From NCBI GenBank assembly GCA_961205875.1, contig OY540815.1:24675638-24739637 (forward strand): a DNA stretch of 64,000 nucleotides, in the 5' to 3' direction. The stretch is from Sialis fuliginosa. Its lineage: Eukaryota; Arthropoda; Insecta; Megaloptera; Sialidae. The notes below the pieces were generated by a model. It did no database searches and was not told where the DNA came from. It saw only the letters and a list, made by a program, of their open reading frames with translations. The first letter of the stretch is position 1. Each line of letters opens with the position of its first letter. Positions 11,540-22,135 of this stretch are shown here, one piece after another. A program made the translations under genes and the position numbers.

Positions 11540-11945
11540 AAAAAAATACTTATTTCTGTATAAAATAAAAATCACAAAAATTGACTCTTTTAAAACTAAT
11601 TTTGAATTTGACGCCAAAACGCTCGCGCATTTGTGACGTCACGCCTATGTAAACACTCCTAGTCAACAATAATAAATCCTTGTTCCATCGCTAATGTTTC
11701 TCGGTTTTAGTTTTGGTAACACAAAACTGAGGAAATTGATAATTTAAAATCACAAAATAAATTTATAAACAGTGCAGATATTAATCAAACAAAAATGATG
11801 TTTACTTAGACGTGACGTCATCCATATTTTGTGTTTTTATTTTAACAAAAATCATATTAATCTCGCTTTTAATATAATTTAGAATCTTTTTAACCTATTT
11901 CATTATTAAAAATCATAATTTCAGTGATACTTTGTTACTGGCATC
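11540..11945 (+). repeat. repeat family C with TGACGTCA motifs, copy 2
   Basis: Shares TTTTGAATTTGACGCCAAAA, TGTTCCATCGCTAATGTTTC and AACAGTGCAGATATTAAT with the other copies. TGACGTCA occurs near 11635 and 11813. Confidence 0.75.
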
Positions 11946-12372
11946 ATGTTTATTAGTCTAGAATATACTTATATGATAATTTATTTACAGTACATTCATA
12001 TTAAAAATAATTTACTGCTATTTTCTAATAAATATACACACGCGGGTGAAACCGCGGGTAAATTCTATAAATCACGACTCTTTTTTAATCAACAATTGTT
12101 TAAGCAATACTACATCTGCTCCACCGAAAAGAAAGCTCAAATAGTTTGAAAGGGGGATAGGAGGGGGGTGGATGGGGGCGCACCGACAGCAATTTTCAAA
12201 GTGTATCGAAGTATGTAACGCGATTTGTACGGCCCGATAAATCATATTTACTAGCAGATCAATACACACAGCCACATCACGCCTACATCTCGCGATAATA
12301 CGGGGCGATTCTACCTAAATACAGTTTTGTTTGGGCCTCACCCCTTGCTTTTAACAATATATGTTTAATTAA

Positions 12373-13064
12373 TCTATATACATATAAATCTCAACGTCTC
12401 TCTGTCTGTCTATCCGTTAGAGTGCTTATCGCTCGTGTTTTTTTAAATTCAACAGTAACAACTAAGCAGTGACGATAATAGTAAATCAAGTCGGACAAAA
12501 GTTTACCGCCAGCGCGTTATTTTGCAATACGCTGCCTAAACCGTTCAATATAGAACAAAATAATGTATTAAAGAATTGTGTAGAATCGAAAGATCTACAA
12601 TAAAGTCCCCGACACTATATGTCTAACTTTTATATTTAAGTTACAATGAATGCTTTTATGTTACAAAGAAAATTAAAAATATTTGGGTTCTGTTTACATG
12701 GACTTATGACCTGCAAAACATTAATCCTTATCGAAATAAATGATTTCATCGTCATAAGTACTTAATGTAGATATAATTTGCCCTTTACAGCATCCAATTT
12801 GGTTCAGGAAATAACTTGAAATATACATACAGTAACATATTATTCGTGGCAATTCGCGCAAACTAAGATGAAGTGTCGCGGGGAGAGAGAAGATTCTGCG
12901 CTCGGCCGGCAGTTGTTTATTTTGTTTTCAATTATTAACTTTTAAATTTAAACATAATTTAGATTTTGATTAGTTATTATTAGGATAATAATTAATCATG
13001 TTTGTACTTAATTCAACTATATATTTTACAAATAATTGTGTAGTCCCCGCGGGGGCACAGCTAG
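12373..13064 (+). mobile_element. Helitron-like element, complete non-autonomous copy
   Basis: 692 bp. Starts TCTATATACATATAAATCTC after an A and ends with a CCCCGCGGGG hairpin, CACAG, then CTAG followed by T. Helitrons insert between A and T, begin with TC and end with a hairpin plus CTRR without target duplication, and all of this is seen here. Contains the CTGTCTGTC run and the AGCAGTGACGATAATAG block. No Rep/helicase coding. Ends 51 bases from the gro exon donor. Confidence 0.8.
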
Positions 13065-13115
13065 TAAATTATAAAGTTTTAAAGGAAATCGTTTAAAAAT
13101 TAAATAAATTCTTAC

Positions 13116-13353
13116 CACTGTTGGACTTGACGTCTTCGGCGCGGTGCAAGTCAGGTTTGGCGCCGAGCATCGAGAGCGGGTGTTGTCCCGGGGCGCCGAG
13201 AGCCCCGGAGAGTCCCAGCAGGCTCGCGGCCGAGCTGGGAGGCGCGCCGGCCAGACCCGGGTGAGGCATCATCGGTATCGGAGGGGCCGCGTGGGCCGGT
13301 AACTGCTGCGCGTGCATTTGTTGTAACAACCGCGGCAAGTCCGGCCTCTGTTG
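13116..13353 (-). CDS. gro: groucho exon: end of Q domain and start of GP-rich region
   Basis: Internal exon of 238 bases: 79 codons plus one base, entered in phase 0 and left in phase 1. It begins QQRPDLPRLLQQ, continues MHAQQLPAHAAPPIPMMPHPG, then has a Ser/Leu/Gly/Ala-rich stretch, and ends KPDLHRAEDVKSNSG. The family has IIGQQ followed by a QAQQ-type motif, so this exon joins directly to the one at 34528-34665. The rest is the low-complexity Gly/Pro-rich (GP) domain, which in this family contacts histone deacetylase. The acceptor is TTTGCAG (minus strand, just after 13353) and the donor is GTAAGAAT (13115 downward). It is GC-rich against AT-rich surroundings. The next exons (CcN, SP and WD40 parts) must lie to the left of position 1 or be too short to recognise. 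A second possible acceptor lies 6 bases inside (CAACAG). Confidence 0.93.
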
Positions 13354-13404
13354 CTGCAAACACATCACAATATATTAAACAACTACCCACTGTAAGAAAT
13401 TACA

Positions 13405-13515
13405 AAACGGCCAGGTTCGCGCCGATGCTGGCCAACACTGGGTCAAAAGATACAAATTATAACTCGGCCAGAGTAAAGAATAGATATCTGAAGATTGGCC
13501 TAGAATGGAACCAAT
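13405..13515. repeat. GGCCAACACTGGG-type repeat, copy 1
   Basis: GATGCTGGCCAACACTGGGT with flanking CGGCCAGAGTAAAG. A similar inverted version lies at 40205-40345 (CCCAGTGTTGGCCAGCATTGG). Just downstream of the exon acceptor side. Confidence 0.5.
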
Positions 13516-13804
13516 ATCAAAAAAGGCTGGCATTTGCTACATGGATAACACTATTTGATATTTTTTACTTTAGTAGTATGGGTCGACTGTAGGTGGGCTC
13601 AAGGTCAAATTCTTAAAAATCAACTGATATGCGTATATAATAATAATAATAATCCTTCAAAAAAAACATCTGCCAAGTAAATGCACAGTGCTTCCTCGTG
13701 CTAAATTCACCAAAAGTAGTTAATTATTCAACAATTTAAATAAAAACCGATAGTGTTTAGATAAATTGCCTGGAATTGGTTAACTATTTAATTTTTGTAC
13801 AATT

Positions 13805-14045
13805 AGTTCACACACACGGACACACAGACAGACAGACACGGAACAAAAAGTGTTTGTCTTGACGTGAAATGGAAAGATCAATTTAAAATTATCTCAATTT
13901 AAAACGATCACATTTTCGATATTGCGAGGAAGCAATATGTTCCGACTTAATATCAAAACCGCTGAACCGATTTTGATGGACTTTTTCCTGTAAGAAAGTC
14001 GTAAGATCCTAGAATTATTATGTCAGTATGTATCAAGAACAAAAT
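13805..14045 (-). repeat. retroposon-like fragment with GACA tract
   Basis: ACACACAGACAGACAGACACG is followed by AAAGTGTTTGTCTTGACGTG and CGATATTGCGAGGAAGCAAT. The same blocks occur inverted at 35560-35830. A second block, GCTGAACCGATTTTGATGG, recurs near 22250. Confidence 0.5.
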
Positions 14046-14534
14046 ATAACTCCCAACATGTATAAAAACCACAGAGAATTTCTAGTAAAATAATAAATCA
14101 CACAAGAAAAAAAACAACAACCGAAGACAGTATAAGCGTTATGCACAGCAATGTAAAAAGAAATCTTATTCAAATTTAAGATGAACACACTCCAGAATCC
14201 AATCTTTCTCTTTGCGCAAATTAAAGCGGGCGTACACAGAAAAGAATGTGTACAGAGAGCCTGTGGGGGGGGGTAGGGGGGGGAGAGATCAGTCGAGAAC
14301 CTACATCTACCTTTTTATAAACTCGCAAAGCAGAAGCGCGCCCGGTACGGATGCATGAATAACAAAAGCTTACTGTCTGAAGCCCACGGTGTGCCATAGT
14401 TGGTGGGGAAAACACCTGCCTTACTGTTTGTTGAATCCTACCCTGACAGGCACAGTGGAACCCCCCTATTTCTGAATTGTATCCACTTTATAATTTTATA
14501 TGTTGTGCGTTAAAATTCAAATGTGTTATTAAAA
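14046..14534. other. non-coding stretch, G-rich patch
   Basis: Contains G9 at 14265-14273 followed by G8. Nothing else recognised. Confidence 0.3.
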
Positions 14535-15070
14535 GAAAAATAATTTTATTTTTTTCATCATTATTCAGAGAAACGAATATCTTAAAAATTGTTCATTATA
14601 CTGAAAAAATGGTTATTACATAAAATATAGATAATTATATTATCTACAGCTTTTATGAAACAGTTTTTTTCTACCACAAACCGTTTCAAAAATAATTAAA
14701 AGAAAAATAGGAAATCTTCCATAAAAATTTTTTTTTATACATTATTTAAAAAAACGAATATCTTAAAAATTGTTCATTATACCGAAAAAATGGTTATTAC
14801 ATTAAATATAGATAATTATATTATCTACAACTTTTATTCAATAGTTTTTTTTCTACCATAAACCATTTCAAAAATAATTAAAAGAAAAATAGGAAATCTT
14901 CCATAAAAAATTTTTTTTATACATTATTTAAAAAAACGAATATCTTAAAAACTGTTCATTATACCGAAAAAAAGGTTATTACATAAAATATAGATAATTA
15001 TATTATCTACAACTTTTATTAAACTGTTTTTTTTCTATCACAAACCGTTTCAAAAATAATTATATAATAA
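14535..15070. repeat. tandem repeat, about 181-bp period, three units
   Basis: The word AAACGAATATCTTAAAAA starts at 14571 and 14752, and its start recurs at 14934, giving spacings of 181 and 182. Each unit also carries TGGTTATTACATAAAATATA, GATAATTATATTATCTACA and a CCATTTCAAAAATAATT block. The units are very similar. No coding. Confidence 0.9.
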
Positions 15071-16080
15071 ATATATAAAATACTGAATTCTTTCAATATT
15101 TCTATGTATAAAAAAAAACTATAGGTAAGTAAATACATTTAAAGAAACACAGTAATTCAATCTTCTACATCAACCATTTTTACGGTTCTAAAACCGGAAA
15201 CAACATAAAGTATCGCATCGTTTCATCCAATGAACATTTAACATCGCGATCCACTCGTGTTCCGCTGCTGTTGTCTTACACCGTGATTTAAGTAAAGTGT
15301 TTCCTCGCACCCACACCACACACCCAACAGTCCCTGCACCCTCTCTCTCTGATGCATGCAACGTTCCCCCGGTCTGTGCAAATTTCAAGCTTGTGTATTA
15401 TAAAAAATATCGTCTATTTGCATTTTTATTCGAAATGAAACTTGTTCGGTTTCGATTTGAACCCCGAGACAATTTGCATTTTTTTTTTCAAACCGACAAA
15501 GGTACCGGTTTTTACATGACCTATGAGTTTTTGTAATTATTAAAATGCATATTTTTTAACGTATAGGGCAAAATCATGAATTTTTTAATATACATATAAA
15601 GTTATTATTAAAGTACTTAAGGGGGCAGACCCAGTTAGAATTTTGTAAAAATCAATTATTTTTTTGCATTTTCTCAAAGTAGAATATTTTAAAAGTATTC
15701 TCTGAAAATTTCAGACAAATGTCCTGTCCATAGACGATTCAGTGTAAGTTCCAAAATACATTTTTTATCTGCATGCAAATCGTACTCAAAACTTTAAAAG
15801 CGTTTTTCTCGAAACCAGAAGTCGGTGATCACTGTAACTTGAGAACGGCTTTGCCGATTGGTTTGAAATTCTTCTCACTTATTCTATACATAATTGTCCT
15901 CAGGATGAACAAAAGATTTTTTTTTGGACGATTATTATTTTTTCTATAGCCGAAAATGCGAGTGAAATTTTAGTCGAATAAAGAATTTTTACTTTCAGTA
16001 TCCGCCATTTTGTAAAAATTCAAAAAATTTTAAATCCCTTCGTTCATCCGGAGCATTATGTCATTAGCTAATGATCCCTT
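15071..16080. other. AT-rich stretch, TTAA-GGGGG repeat end near 15617
   Basis: Includes TTAAGGGGGCAGACCCAGTT near 15617, matching 3093-3112 inverted. The GCCGAAAATGCGAG area is unrecognised. Short frames here have no family similarity. Confidence 0.35.
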
Positions 16081-16293
16081 ATGTGTGATTGGTGCTTTTT
16101 GAAATGCCGCCTCCAAACTAACTGATAAATTTTAAATTAATCAACAGTATTTTGTTTTCAACTCTAATGAAAGTAAAATAAACATCCTAGATAAAATTAT
16201 AATAATATTTTTTGACAGATATAAAGAAAACAAAATACTAATGACTATTTTATTAAATTTTGTGGCGGCATTTCAAAATGCACCAATCACACA
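16081..16293. repeat. hairpin repeat ending ATGTGTGATTGGTGC
   Basis: Arms ATGTGTGATTGGTGCTTTTT (start) and its inverted form AATGCACCAATCACACAT (end), about 31 bp each through GAAATGCCGCC, with weaker pairing inside. Followed by TACAACACTTCTAATTG, a block repeated at 24980-25050. Confidence 0.65.
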
Positions 16294-16310
16294 TCGTTAA
16301 ATTTGACCAA

Positions 16311-16385
16311 AGGTTACTACAACACTTCTAATTGCCCCCATGTTGAATTTCCTATGTCTTAATCAACTTGGAATACACTGTATAA
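16311..16385 (+). repeat. dispersed 75-bp block, copy 1
   Basis: TTACTACAACACTTCTAATTG through CAACTTGGAATACACTGTAT is repeated almost identically at 24978-25050, immediately next to the long palindrome there. Confidence 0.65.
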
Positions 16386-16889
16386 GGGAGAAGTGAGTAA
16401 GTAAATTTTGCCCCCCCCCCCAATATTTTTAACAAGTTGACGCCCCTGCACATACAAAGAAACAGCAATATAGGTATGCCAGCACCACCACTCAAATAAA
16501 TTTACAAACATTATGTTCGAATGAAACCCCCAGACCCCGCCGCGCTGTCATTCTATAGCAGATTCACGTTTAACAGACTTCATATATACTTATGTCGGCA
16601 TTATGCGGCAAGCGGGCAGAAAGCTCTCATACAGAAGCTCCTCAAAGCTCCCCCAAAGCTCTTACGTTTCTCCCTGTGCGCCCCCACACCCCCAACAGAA
16701 CACAGCCACCGAACGACCGCCGCCGTTCACTTTCAATGAAGTTTGGTGAATTTTTCATTTTGCAGCAAAGTTTTTTTTTTTTTGCTCTTGTACGATGGCT
16801 GAATTAGGGTTGTTATTAATGTTAGATTAATTTTGAAATAGACGCATGGGGAACAAGAAAATTGGTTTTATTTTTTAGGTGGTACATAG

Positions 16890-17569
16890 TACTTTGTAAC
16901 TACAAATCACTTTGCGTTACACTTGTTAAAATTTCAAATCGTTTCTCATTTATCGACATAGAACTCTGGAACTATAAATCATATAAACTTCAGACTAGTC
17001 TTAAAATGTTCCTTGTTAAATCTAGTTATACGTATTAACATATCGAATCAATTCGATAATTCGTTTAAAAGTTACAGCCATTTAAGTAAAGTATTTTATT
17101 TATTTTACATTAATTTTTTTCTGTTTATTTTCAAACCCATTTTGTATTTAATTAATATATGTAGATATGTACGAGTATATAATAATGTAATACATATATA
17201 ATGTACTACCCCCCCCCCCCTTCCCCCAATACACTTATTAAAATTTCAAATCGTTTCGATTAATTGTTTGGCTGTTACATTTATATTTAAGTAAACGTGT
17301 CTCATTTATCGACATAGAACTCTGGAACTATAAATCATAAAAACTTCAGACTACTCTTAAAATGTTCCTTGTTAAATCTAATTACACGTATTAAAATATC
17401 AAATCAATTCGACAAGTGGTTTAAAAGTTACAGCCATTTAAGTATTTTATTTTATATTAATTTTTTTTCTGTTTATCTTCAAAACCATTTTGTATTTAAT
17501 ATATGTAGGTATGTGCGAGTATATAATAATGTAATACGTATATAATGTACTACCCCCCCCCCCCCCCCC
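16890..17569 (+). repeat. repeat family D, two-unit direct duplication (353-bp offset)
   Basis: TCATTTATCGACATAGAACTC occurs at about 16948 and 17301. Both units continue with CTTCAGACTA..., a TTACAGCCATTTAAGT block, a GTGCGAG/GTACGAGTATATAATA block, and end at ATGTACTACC plus a C run (C12 at 17209-17220, C17 at 17553-17569). The C run is part of the duplicated unit. Confidence 0.85.
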
Positions 17570-18800
17570 ATACACGCCCTTCACAAATTGGTGAGCACGT
17601 TTCCAATTCCGTAATTACATATTTGCATTTTTCTACCCGAGAATTAAACCCGACGGCGGCAGAGAGCTGGATTACCGACTACGTGCTTTGCATTCGTCGG
17701 ACGGTATTTTTATGTGTCACGGATTCGTTGAGAACCTTTATATACGTATGTCTGCATAATCTCCCCCGACTTAAAAAAGCGCCCATCGTTATGGTGAATG
17801 TACACAACTTTCGTAAAAAAAAAAAAAAAAATACACCTCGCTTTAATTCTATTAATTTAATATACAGGGTGTGCCTTTGTTATTTTCTCACTCATAAAAT
17901 TTTTTTGACAATATTCAAATAAATTATAAATAAAAAACACATTTCAAAGATTGAAATCATTTCTATGTTTTTTCCAAATTTAAATTTTATTGATTTTTCG
18001 TAAAATTATAAGATTTTAAAACAACGGGTTTTAAATATTTTTTAGACAAAATCTACTACTGTAGTCCGAAAGGGTGTAGTTTCAGCTTCAAAATAATTTT
18101 TTAGATTTTATTTGTGTTTTTTTTTTAAGTGAAAATGCGTTCTCGAAAATTAAGAAGAAAGAAGAAAAATTAATGAAATTTCATTAATTTTCAACGAAGC
18201 AATGGCATTACAAAGCAAGAAGAAAAAAATCTTTTTTTTTTGTAAACTTAAACATTCGATTTTTTCTAAAATCGTCACATTTTGAGAACAAAAGTTACGC
18301 TAAAACTTTTTTTAAATATCAAATCATGTTGACTATACCAAAATATAGGTTTTAATCGCTAGAATTGTATCCTGTTTTTTTATACAACGAAAAATTCAAT
18401 AAAAACTAAATTCATGCAAATAAATAAATAAAATTCAAGCTACCTCATTGTTTCCATCTATCACTAACTCTGTACTAATTAAAATAATTTACTTTAAGTT
18501 TTTAACAAATTTTTAATCACTATAACACATAACCTATAAATTACATATTATACAAAATCAATCCTTATTATTATTATTAACAAACTATTAATTATAACAC
18601 TACAACACTCGTAAATGCCACACACTACCGTGAATGAACAGTCTCGTACACAGTCTCGTTCTAATTAACACGCACGTATTATCTGTCAGATCAGAATACC
18701 CGTATCCCGCGTAAAAACCGGCACGCTAGGGAGGGGGGGGAGACACGCCTGCCCTCTACCGTCGATAGTTCGCTCGGTGCGTAATTCAAATTTTAGTTAC
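17570..18800. other. AT-rich stretch with relative of the 37.2-38.0 kb array
   Basis: From ATACAGGGTGTGCC (about 17863) a segment resembles the array unit: AACACATTTCAAAGATTGAAA, then TTATTGATTTTTCGTAAAATTATA. Also a small hairpin AATTAATGAAATTTCATTAATT near 18168-18190. The rest is unrecognised. Confidence 0.45.
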
Positions 18801-18805
18801 ACTAA

Positions 18806-19137
18806 TGTCCGGTATCATAAAGGACCTAACAAATTTGTTAGCTAACAAACACTTTCAACTGAGATATCAAACTTATATGACAGTTCTTTTGGAGTTTGTT
18901 GATGACTTTGACAAGTTTCGCGCACGCGTTGAAGGTAAATACAAACGGTATTAAAACAGTGGTGATGTTATGAAAATTATTTTGTACGGTCAAAGATGCC
19001 AACTGTGTTACAATTAGTTGAAGTGTCACTGCTCTAAATTCCATAACTAATCCATAGATACTAGTACAGAATTAATACCTCATTTGAATGTAATTGCTAG
19101 CTAACAAATTTTGTTAGGTCCTTTATAATACCGGACA
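18806..19137 (+). mobile_element. PIF/Harbinger-like MITE, copy with TAA duplication
   Basis: 332 bp, ends TGTCCGGTATCATAAAGGAC / GTCCTTTATAATACCGGACA, flanked by TAA at 18803-18805 and 19138-19140. Interior matches copy 1. TAA here and TTA elsewhere together give the TWA target. Confidence 0.85.
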
Positions 19138-19259
19138 TAATATATATTATTTTATGTTTCTAAAGAGCAACTTCATGTAAATAAACTACAAAAATGTCAA
19201 TGGCTAGATCTCATTATATCGATATTATGTTAAATTCCCATTTGGAAACAGGGGGTTAA

Positions 19260-20425
19260 CCCATTAACGCCCAAAAGAAAACTAAAACATGAAGAAGTTT
19301 TTTACTTTCTTATACCATGTATATTTTATATACATGGTATAAGAAAATATAGTGAAGTCGATTTTTTTCGAACCTCGGATTTTGATGGAATTATCTATTT
19401 TGACCTTCCCTGAATCCATTCTGACTATTTTCGCCATGATGTCTGTGTGTCTGTCGGTCTGTAAGCGCTGTAACTCAAATACGACAAATCGTAGAAGGCT
19501 GATATTTTATATTTAAGATTAATTTTTGGCTGGGAAGAAAACGTCCTATTTTTGAAAACGATCTTTCAACCGGATACGGATGTTTACCTACGTCGATTTT
19601 TTAATTTTTCGAATTACTCTGAAACAGTGCAAAATAGAGAAAAATGGTCAATTTAAAAAATGTAGGTAATATATATATATCTAAAATTTATGTTCTATTC
19701 ATTTTTTTGTAAAAACGAATTTTTGAAAAAAAAATTATTATAATTCAAATGGTTCATAACAGAGGAGAAATATCTGCCATGAGTGTCATGGGACTTTCTT
19801 ATACGTATTACAGAGATTGAACAGTGTGTGTGTTTGCCGTAGGTACCATGGGACTTTCTTATACGTAATACTGAGAGTGAACTGTTTAGGTAAATCTAAA
19901 TAATTACATAAAAAAATTCTTTCTGGCTAAATCATAAATGTTGGAAAAAAATGTATGGGGAATAAATTATAGATAATAACATACTCGACATTTTTTAACT
20001 AAAACATTTTTTTCTTATTTCAAAAATAATTCAAAAATCCAAAAATTTACAAGAGTAAACATCCGTTTTCAGTTATTACATTAAAAAAATCACTTGTTAT
20101 ATAATGGAGAGAATAATATTACCTATATTATTCATTTTGATTTATTTTGTTAGAAATGTTTTAATAAACAAAGAATCACGTATACAATTCACTGTTAGGT
20201 TAGGTTAGGTATAAGAAAGTCCAGTGGTTCCCAAGGCATATCACATGTCTCTATTCATATACAAATAATTCACAGCAATTAAAACACGTTTAAACACTCA
20301 TGAAACTAATAACGTTAACAGATTTTGTTTGTTGCACTTCTAGCATCTCATTGGAAATATTGTGAATTAATATCCATAGAAAGCAACACGAATTATAAAA
20401 AGCGGTGTGTACATATTCAACACAA
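19260..20425 (+). mobile_element. piggyBac-like MITE, split by an insertion
   Basis: The left end is TTAA (19256-19259) then CCCATTAACGCCCAAAAG. The family resumes at about 20238 with GCATATCACATGTCTCTATT and stops near GGTGTGTACAT without the right end. The gap is filled by the element at 19304-20220. Confidence 0.65.
19304..20220. mobile_element. 917-bp element with ACTTTCTTATACC ends
   Basis: Perfect 13-bp inverted ends ACTTTCTTATACC and GGTATAAGAAAGT. The left end is itself a perfect hairpin (19306-19323 pairs with 19329-19346). Inside are a TCTGTGTGTCTGTCGGTCTG tract and two direct copies of CATGGGACTTTCTTATACGTA at about 19788 and 19848. Ends with TTAGGTTAGGTTAGGT. No coding. Confidence 0.55.
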
Positions 20426-20477
20426 AAAATAGTCAAAATGTCACTTATTCACCAACACGCACATACCATCTGTGGGA

Positions 20478-20660
20478 GGGGGGGGGGGGGTGCCATCACC
20501 CCGCGAATCTCTAGCAAAGAAATCAATTTGCGAACTCTCGGCACAGGGAATTTTAAATAATGGCTGTCTCAGTCGGCCAACTGAACATTCCAAGTAACGC
20601 GTCGACTGCAACACGTACGTCATAAAACTGGACCGCTACGCCCCCCCCCCCCCCCCCCCC
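20478..20660. repeat. G13 and C20 runs bracketing a short unique stretch
   Basis: G13 at 20478-20490 and C20 at 20641-20660, the longest C run in the window. The sequence between is unrecognised. Confidence 0.7.
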
Positions 20661-20826
20661 AATAAAAATATAACTTCTTGTCACGTGTCTCGGATCTATT
20701 CTGCTCAATTTAAAGTTGGAGCTGTATGTTTACACTACATTTGAAACGACGTAGAGGGTAGCAGTCGGAAGTGGTTCTAGAAGGGGGAGGGGGGGTGCTT
20801 TAAACGTTAAATATTTTCGGTAAAAT

Positions 20827-20960
20827 CATAGACATAGAGAATGGACCACGCATCTGACTTGAGAGCAGAGTTGTGTCAAAAGAAAGAGATAGAAACAGGT
20901 TTGGAATATACTTATCCTTTTTTTAAACAGGAGTGTAACTATTTCATTGTTAGAGGAGCG
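20827..20960 (+). mobile_element. hAT-like MITE (CATAGACATAGAG), left part
   Basis: CATAGACATAGAGAATGGAC followed by GCATCTGACTTGAGAGCAGA and GTCAAAAGAAAGAGATAGAA, as in the intact copy at 32063-32261. The right end was not found; another hAT element sits 26 bp further on. Confidence 0.6.
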
Positions 20961-20985
20961 TTGTTACAAGTGCATTACTCTAGAT

Positions 20986-21517
20986 CAGCGGTACTTAAAC
21001 TAGGGTGCGCAGACCCCAGGGGGTCCGTGAAACATGTTTGGCATAAATTAAAGTACTTTTACATTTTTATTTACCAGTGATTAATTCTTAGATTAGGAAA
21101 GACTATGGATACATAACAACCAATGCTAGTCCGTATATGAAAGTGTTACCAAAATTTTAATTGTCAAAACTGCATATTATCCCATAGGCGTCAGTTGAAA
21201 ATTTATAATATGCAAATATGCTTTAAATTACAATTGTATTTAGTATCTATGAGAAATGATAGTTCCAAATAGACATTTCTATGTTAATCAATTATTACTG
21301 AAATACTTTTAAACTCAATATAAAACATTTATTATTAATTAATTTTATAATTCAAAACAATTGATATTTATTTTAAATTCTGAATGATACGTCAATGACT
21401 CGTGGAGCGATATGGTAACAAAACAACGCTAGGTAATGTGTTATTTGTCCTTTATCTTTCCTTGTCTAAGGATTAATTAGTGTCTATCCCTAGACTACAT
21501 AAGTTTAAGAACAGCTG
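20986..21517 (+). mobile_element. hAT-like MITE with 8-bp duplication
   Basis: 532 bp. Starts CAGCGGTACTTAAACTAGGG and ends TTTAAGAACAGCTG, inverted to one another with two mismatches over the first 16 bases. Flanked by a perfect 8-bp direct repeat CTCTAGAT (20978-20985, 21518-21525), the hAT signature. The start GGGTGCGCAGACCCCAGGGG resembles the common hAT MITE opening. No transposase. Confidence 0.85.
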
Positions 21518-21525
21518 CTCTAGAT

Positions 21526-21969
21526 GGAGCTTATGTCGAAGAATTCATTAAAAAATCATTTTTTCATTGTTAGCCCAAATACTTTTCTGCCCATGTAGCA
21601 CGTTGTAGTTATTAAATTATAAAAATCATAAATACATATGTATTAAATATATTTTTTTAATATCCAACCAACAATAAATAACTTGATACAATCGCGGTTT
21701 ACCCCCATTTTAAAAATAATATTAATTTAGACTGATTACACAAGATAAAGCAGATTTCTGTACGTAAAAAGCTTGTATAACGATTTAAAAAATAAAAATA
21801 CATTTTATCTGTGTGGTAACACTGCACCATTTTCAAGCTCGACGGTTTTTTTTTATATTTACGTTTTATATATTTATCAAGAATACTTTAAAAAGGAAAT
21901 CAGTGGTACCAAACAAGATGTAAAGTTCCCTTTTATTGGTATCTAAAAAAAAGTGTTTACTGTAACGTT
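21526..21969. other. AT-rich stretch, nothing recognised
   Basis: AT-rich sequence after the hAT element. No repeats or coding recognised. Confidence 0.3.
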
Positions 21970-22135
21970 TGACGAAACGTTGACCGATAAAACGACCAAA
22001 TTGACACAACTTATAAACCAAAAAAAAACTCTTCATGAAAAAAAAACACTTCAAAAACTGTTCCGAGGCGATCTTGGTTTCTGGGTGTAAGCCGCGTCGA
22101 CTGTGCGACGAAACGTTGGCCGATAACACCCAGTA
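21970..22135. repeat. 'TTGGTTTCTGGGTGTAAGCC' family, copy 2
   Basis: GATCTTGGTTTCTGGGTGTA then AAGCCGCGTCGACTGTGCGA and ACGAAACGTTGGCCGATAAC. An inverted-looking GACGAAACGTTGACCGATAA precedes it. Related to 7145-7235 and 54953-55070. Confidence 0.55.

Larger units (their letters stand above)
1..13115 (-). other. gro: downstream groucho intron (partial)
   Basis: Begins at the GTAAGAAT donor after the GP-region exon and runs off the left edge. No CcN/SP-domain or WD40 coding sequence was recognised, so this intron is at least 13.1 kb. It holds MITEs, Helitron-like elements and G/C homopolymer runs. Confidence 0.65.
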
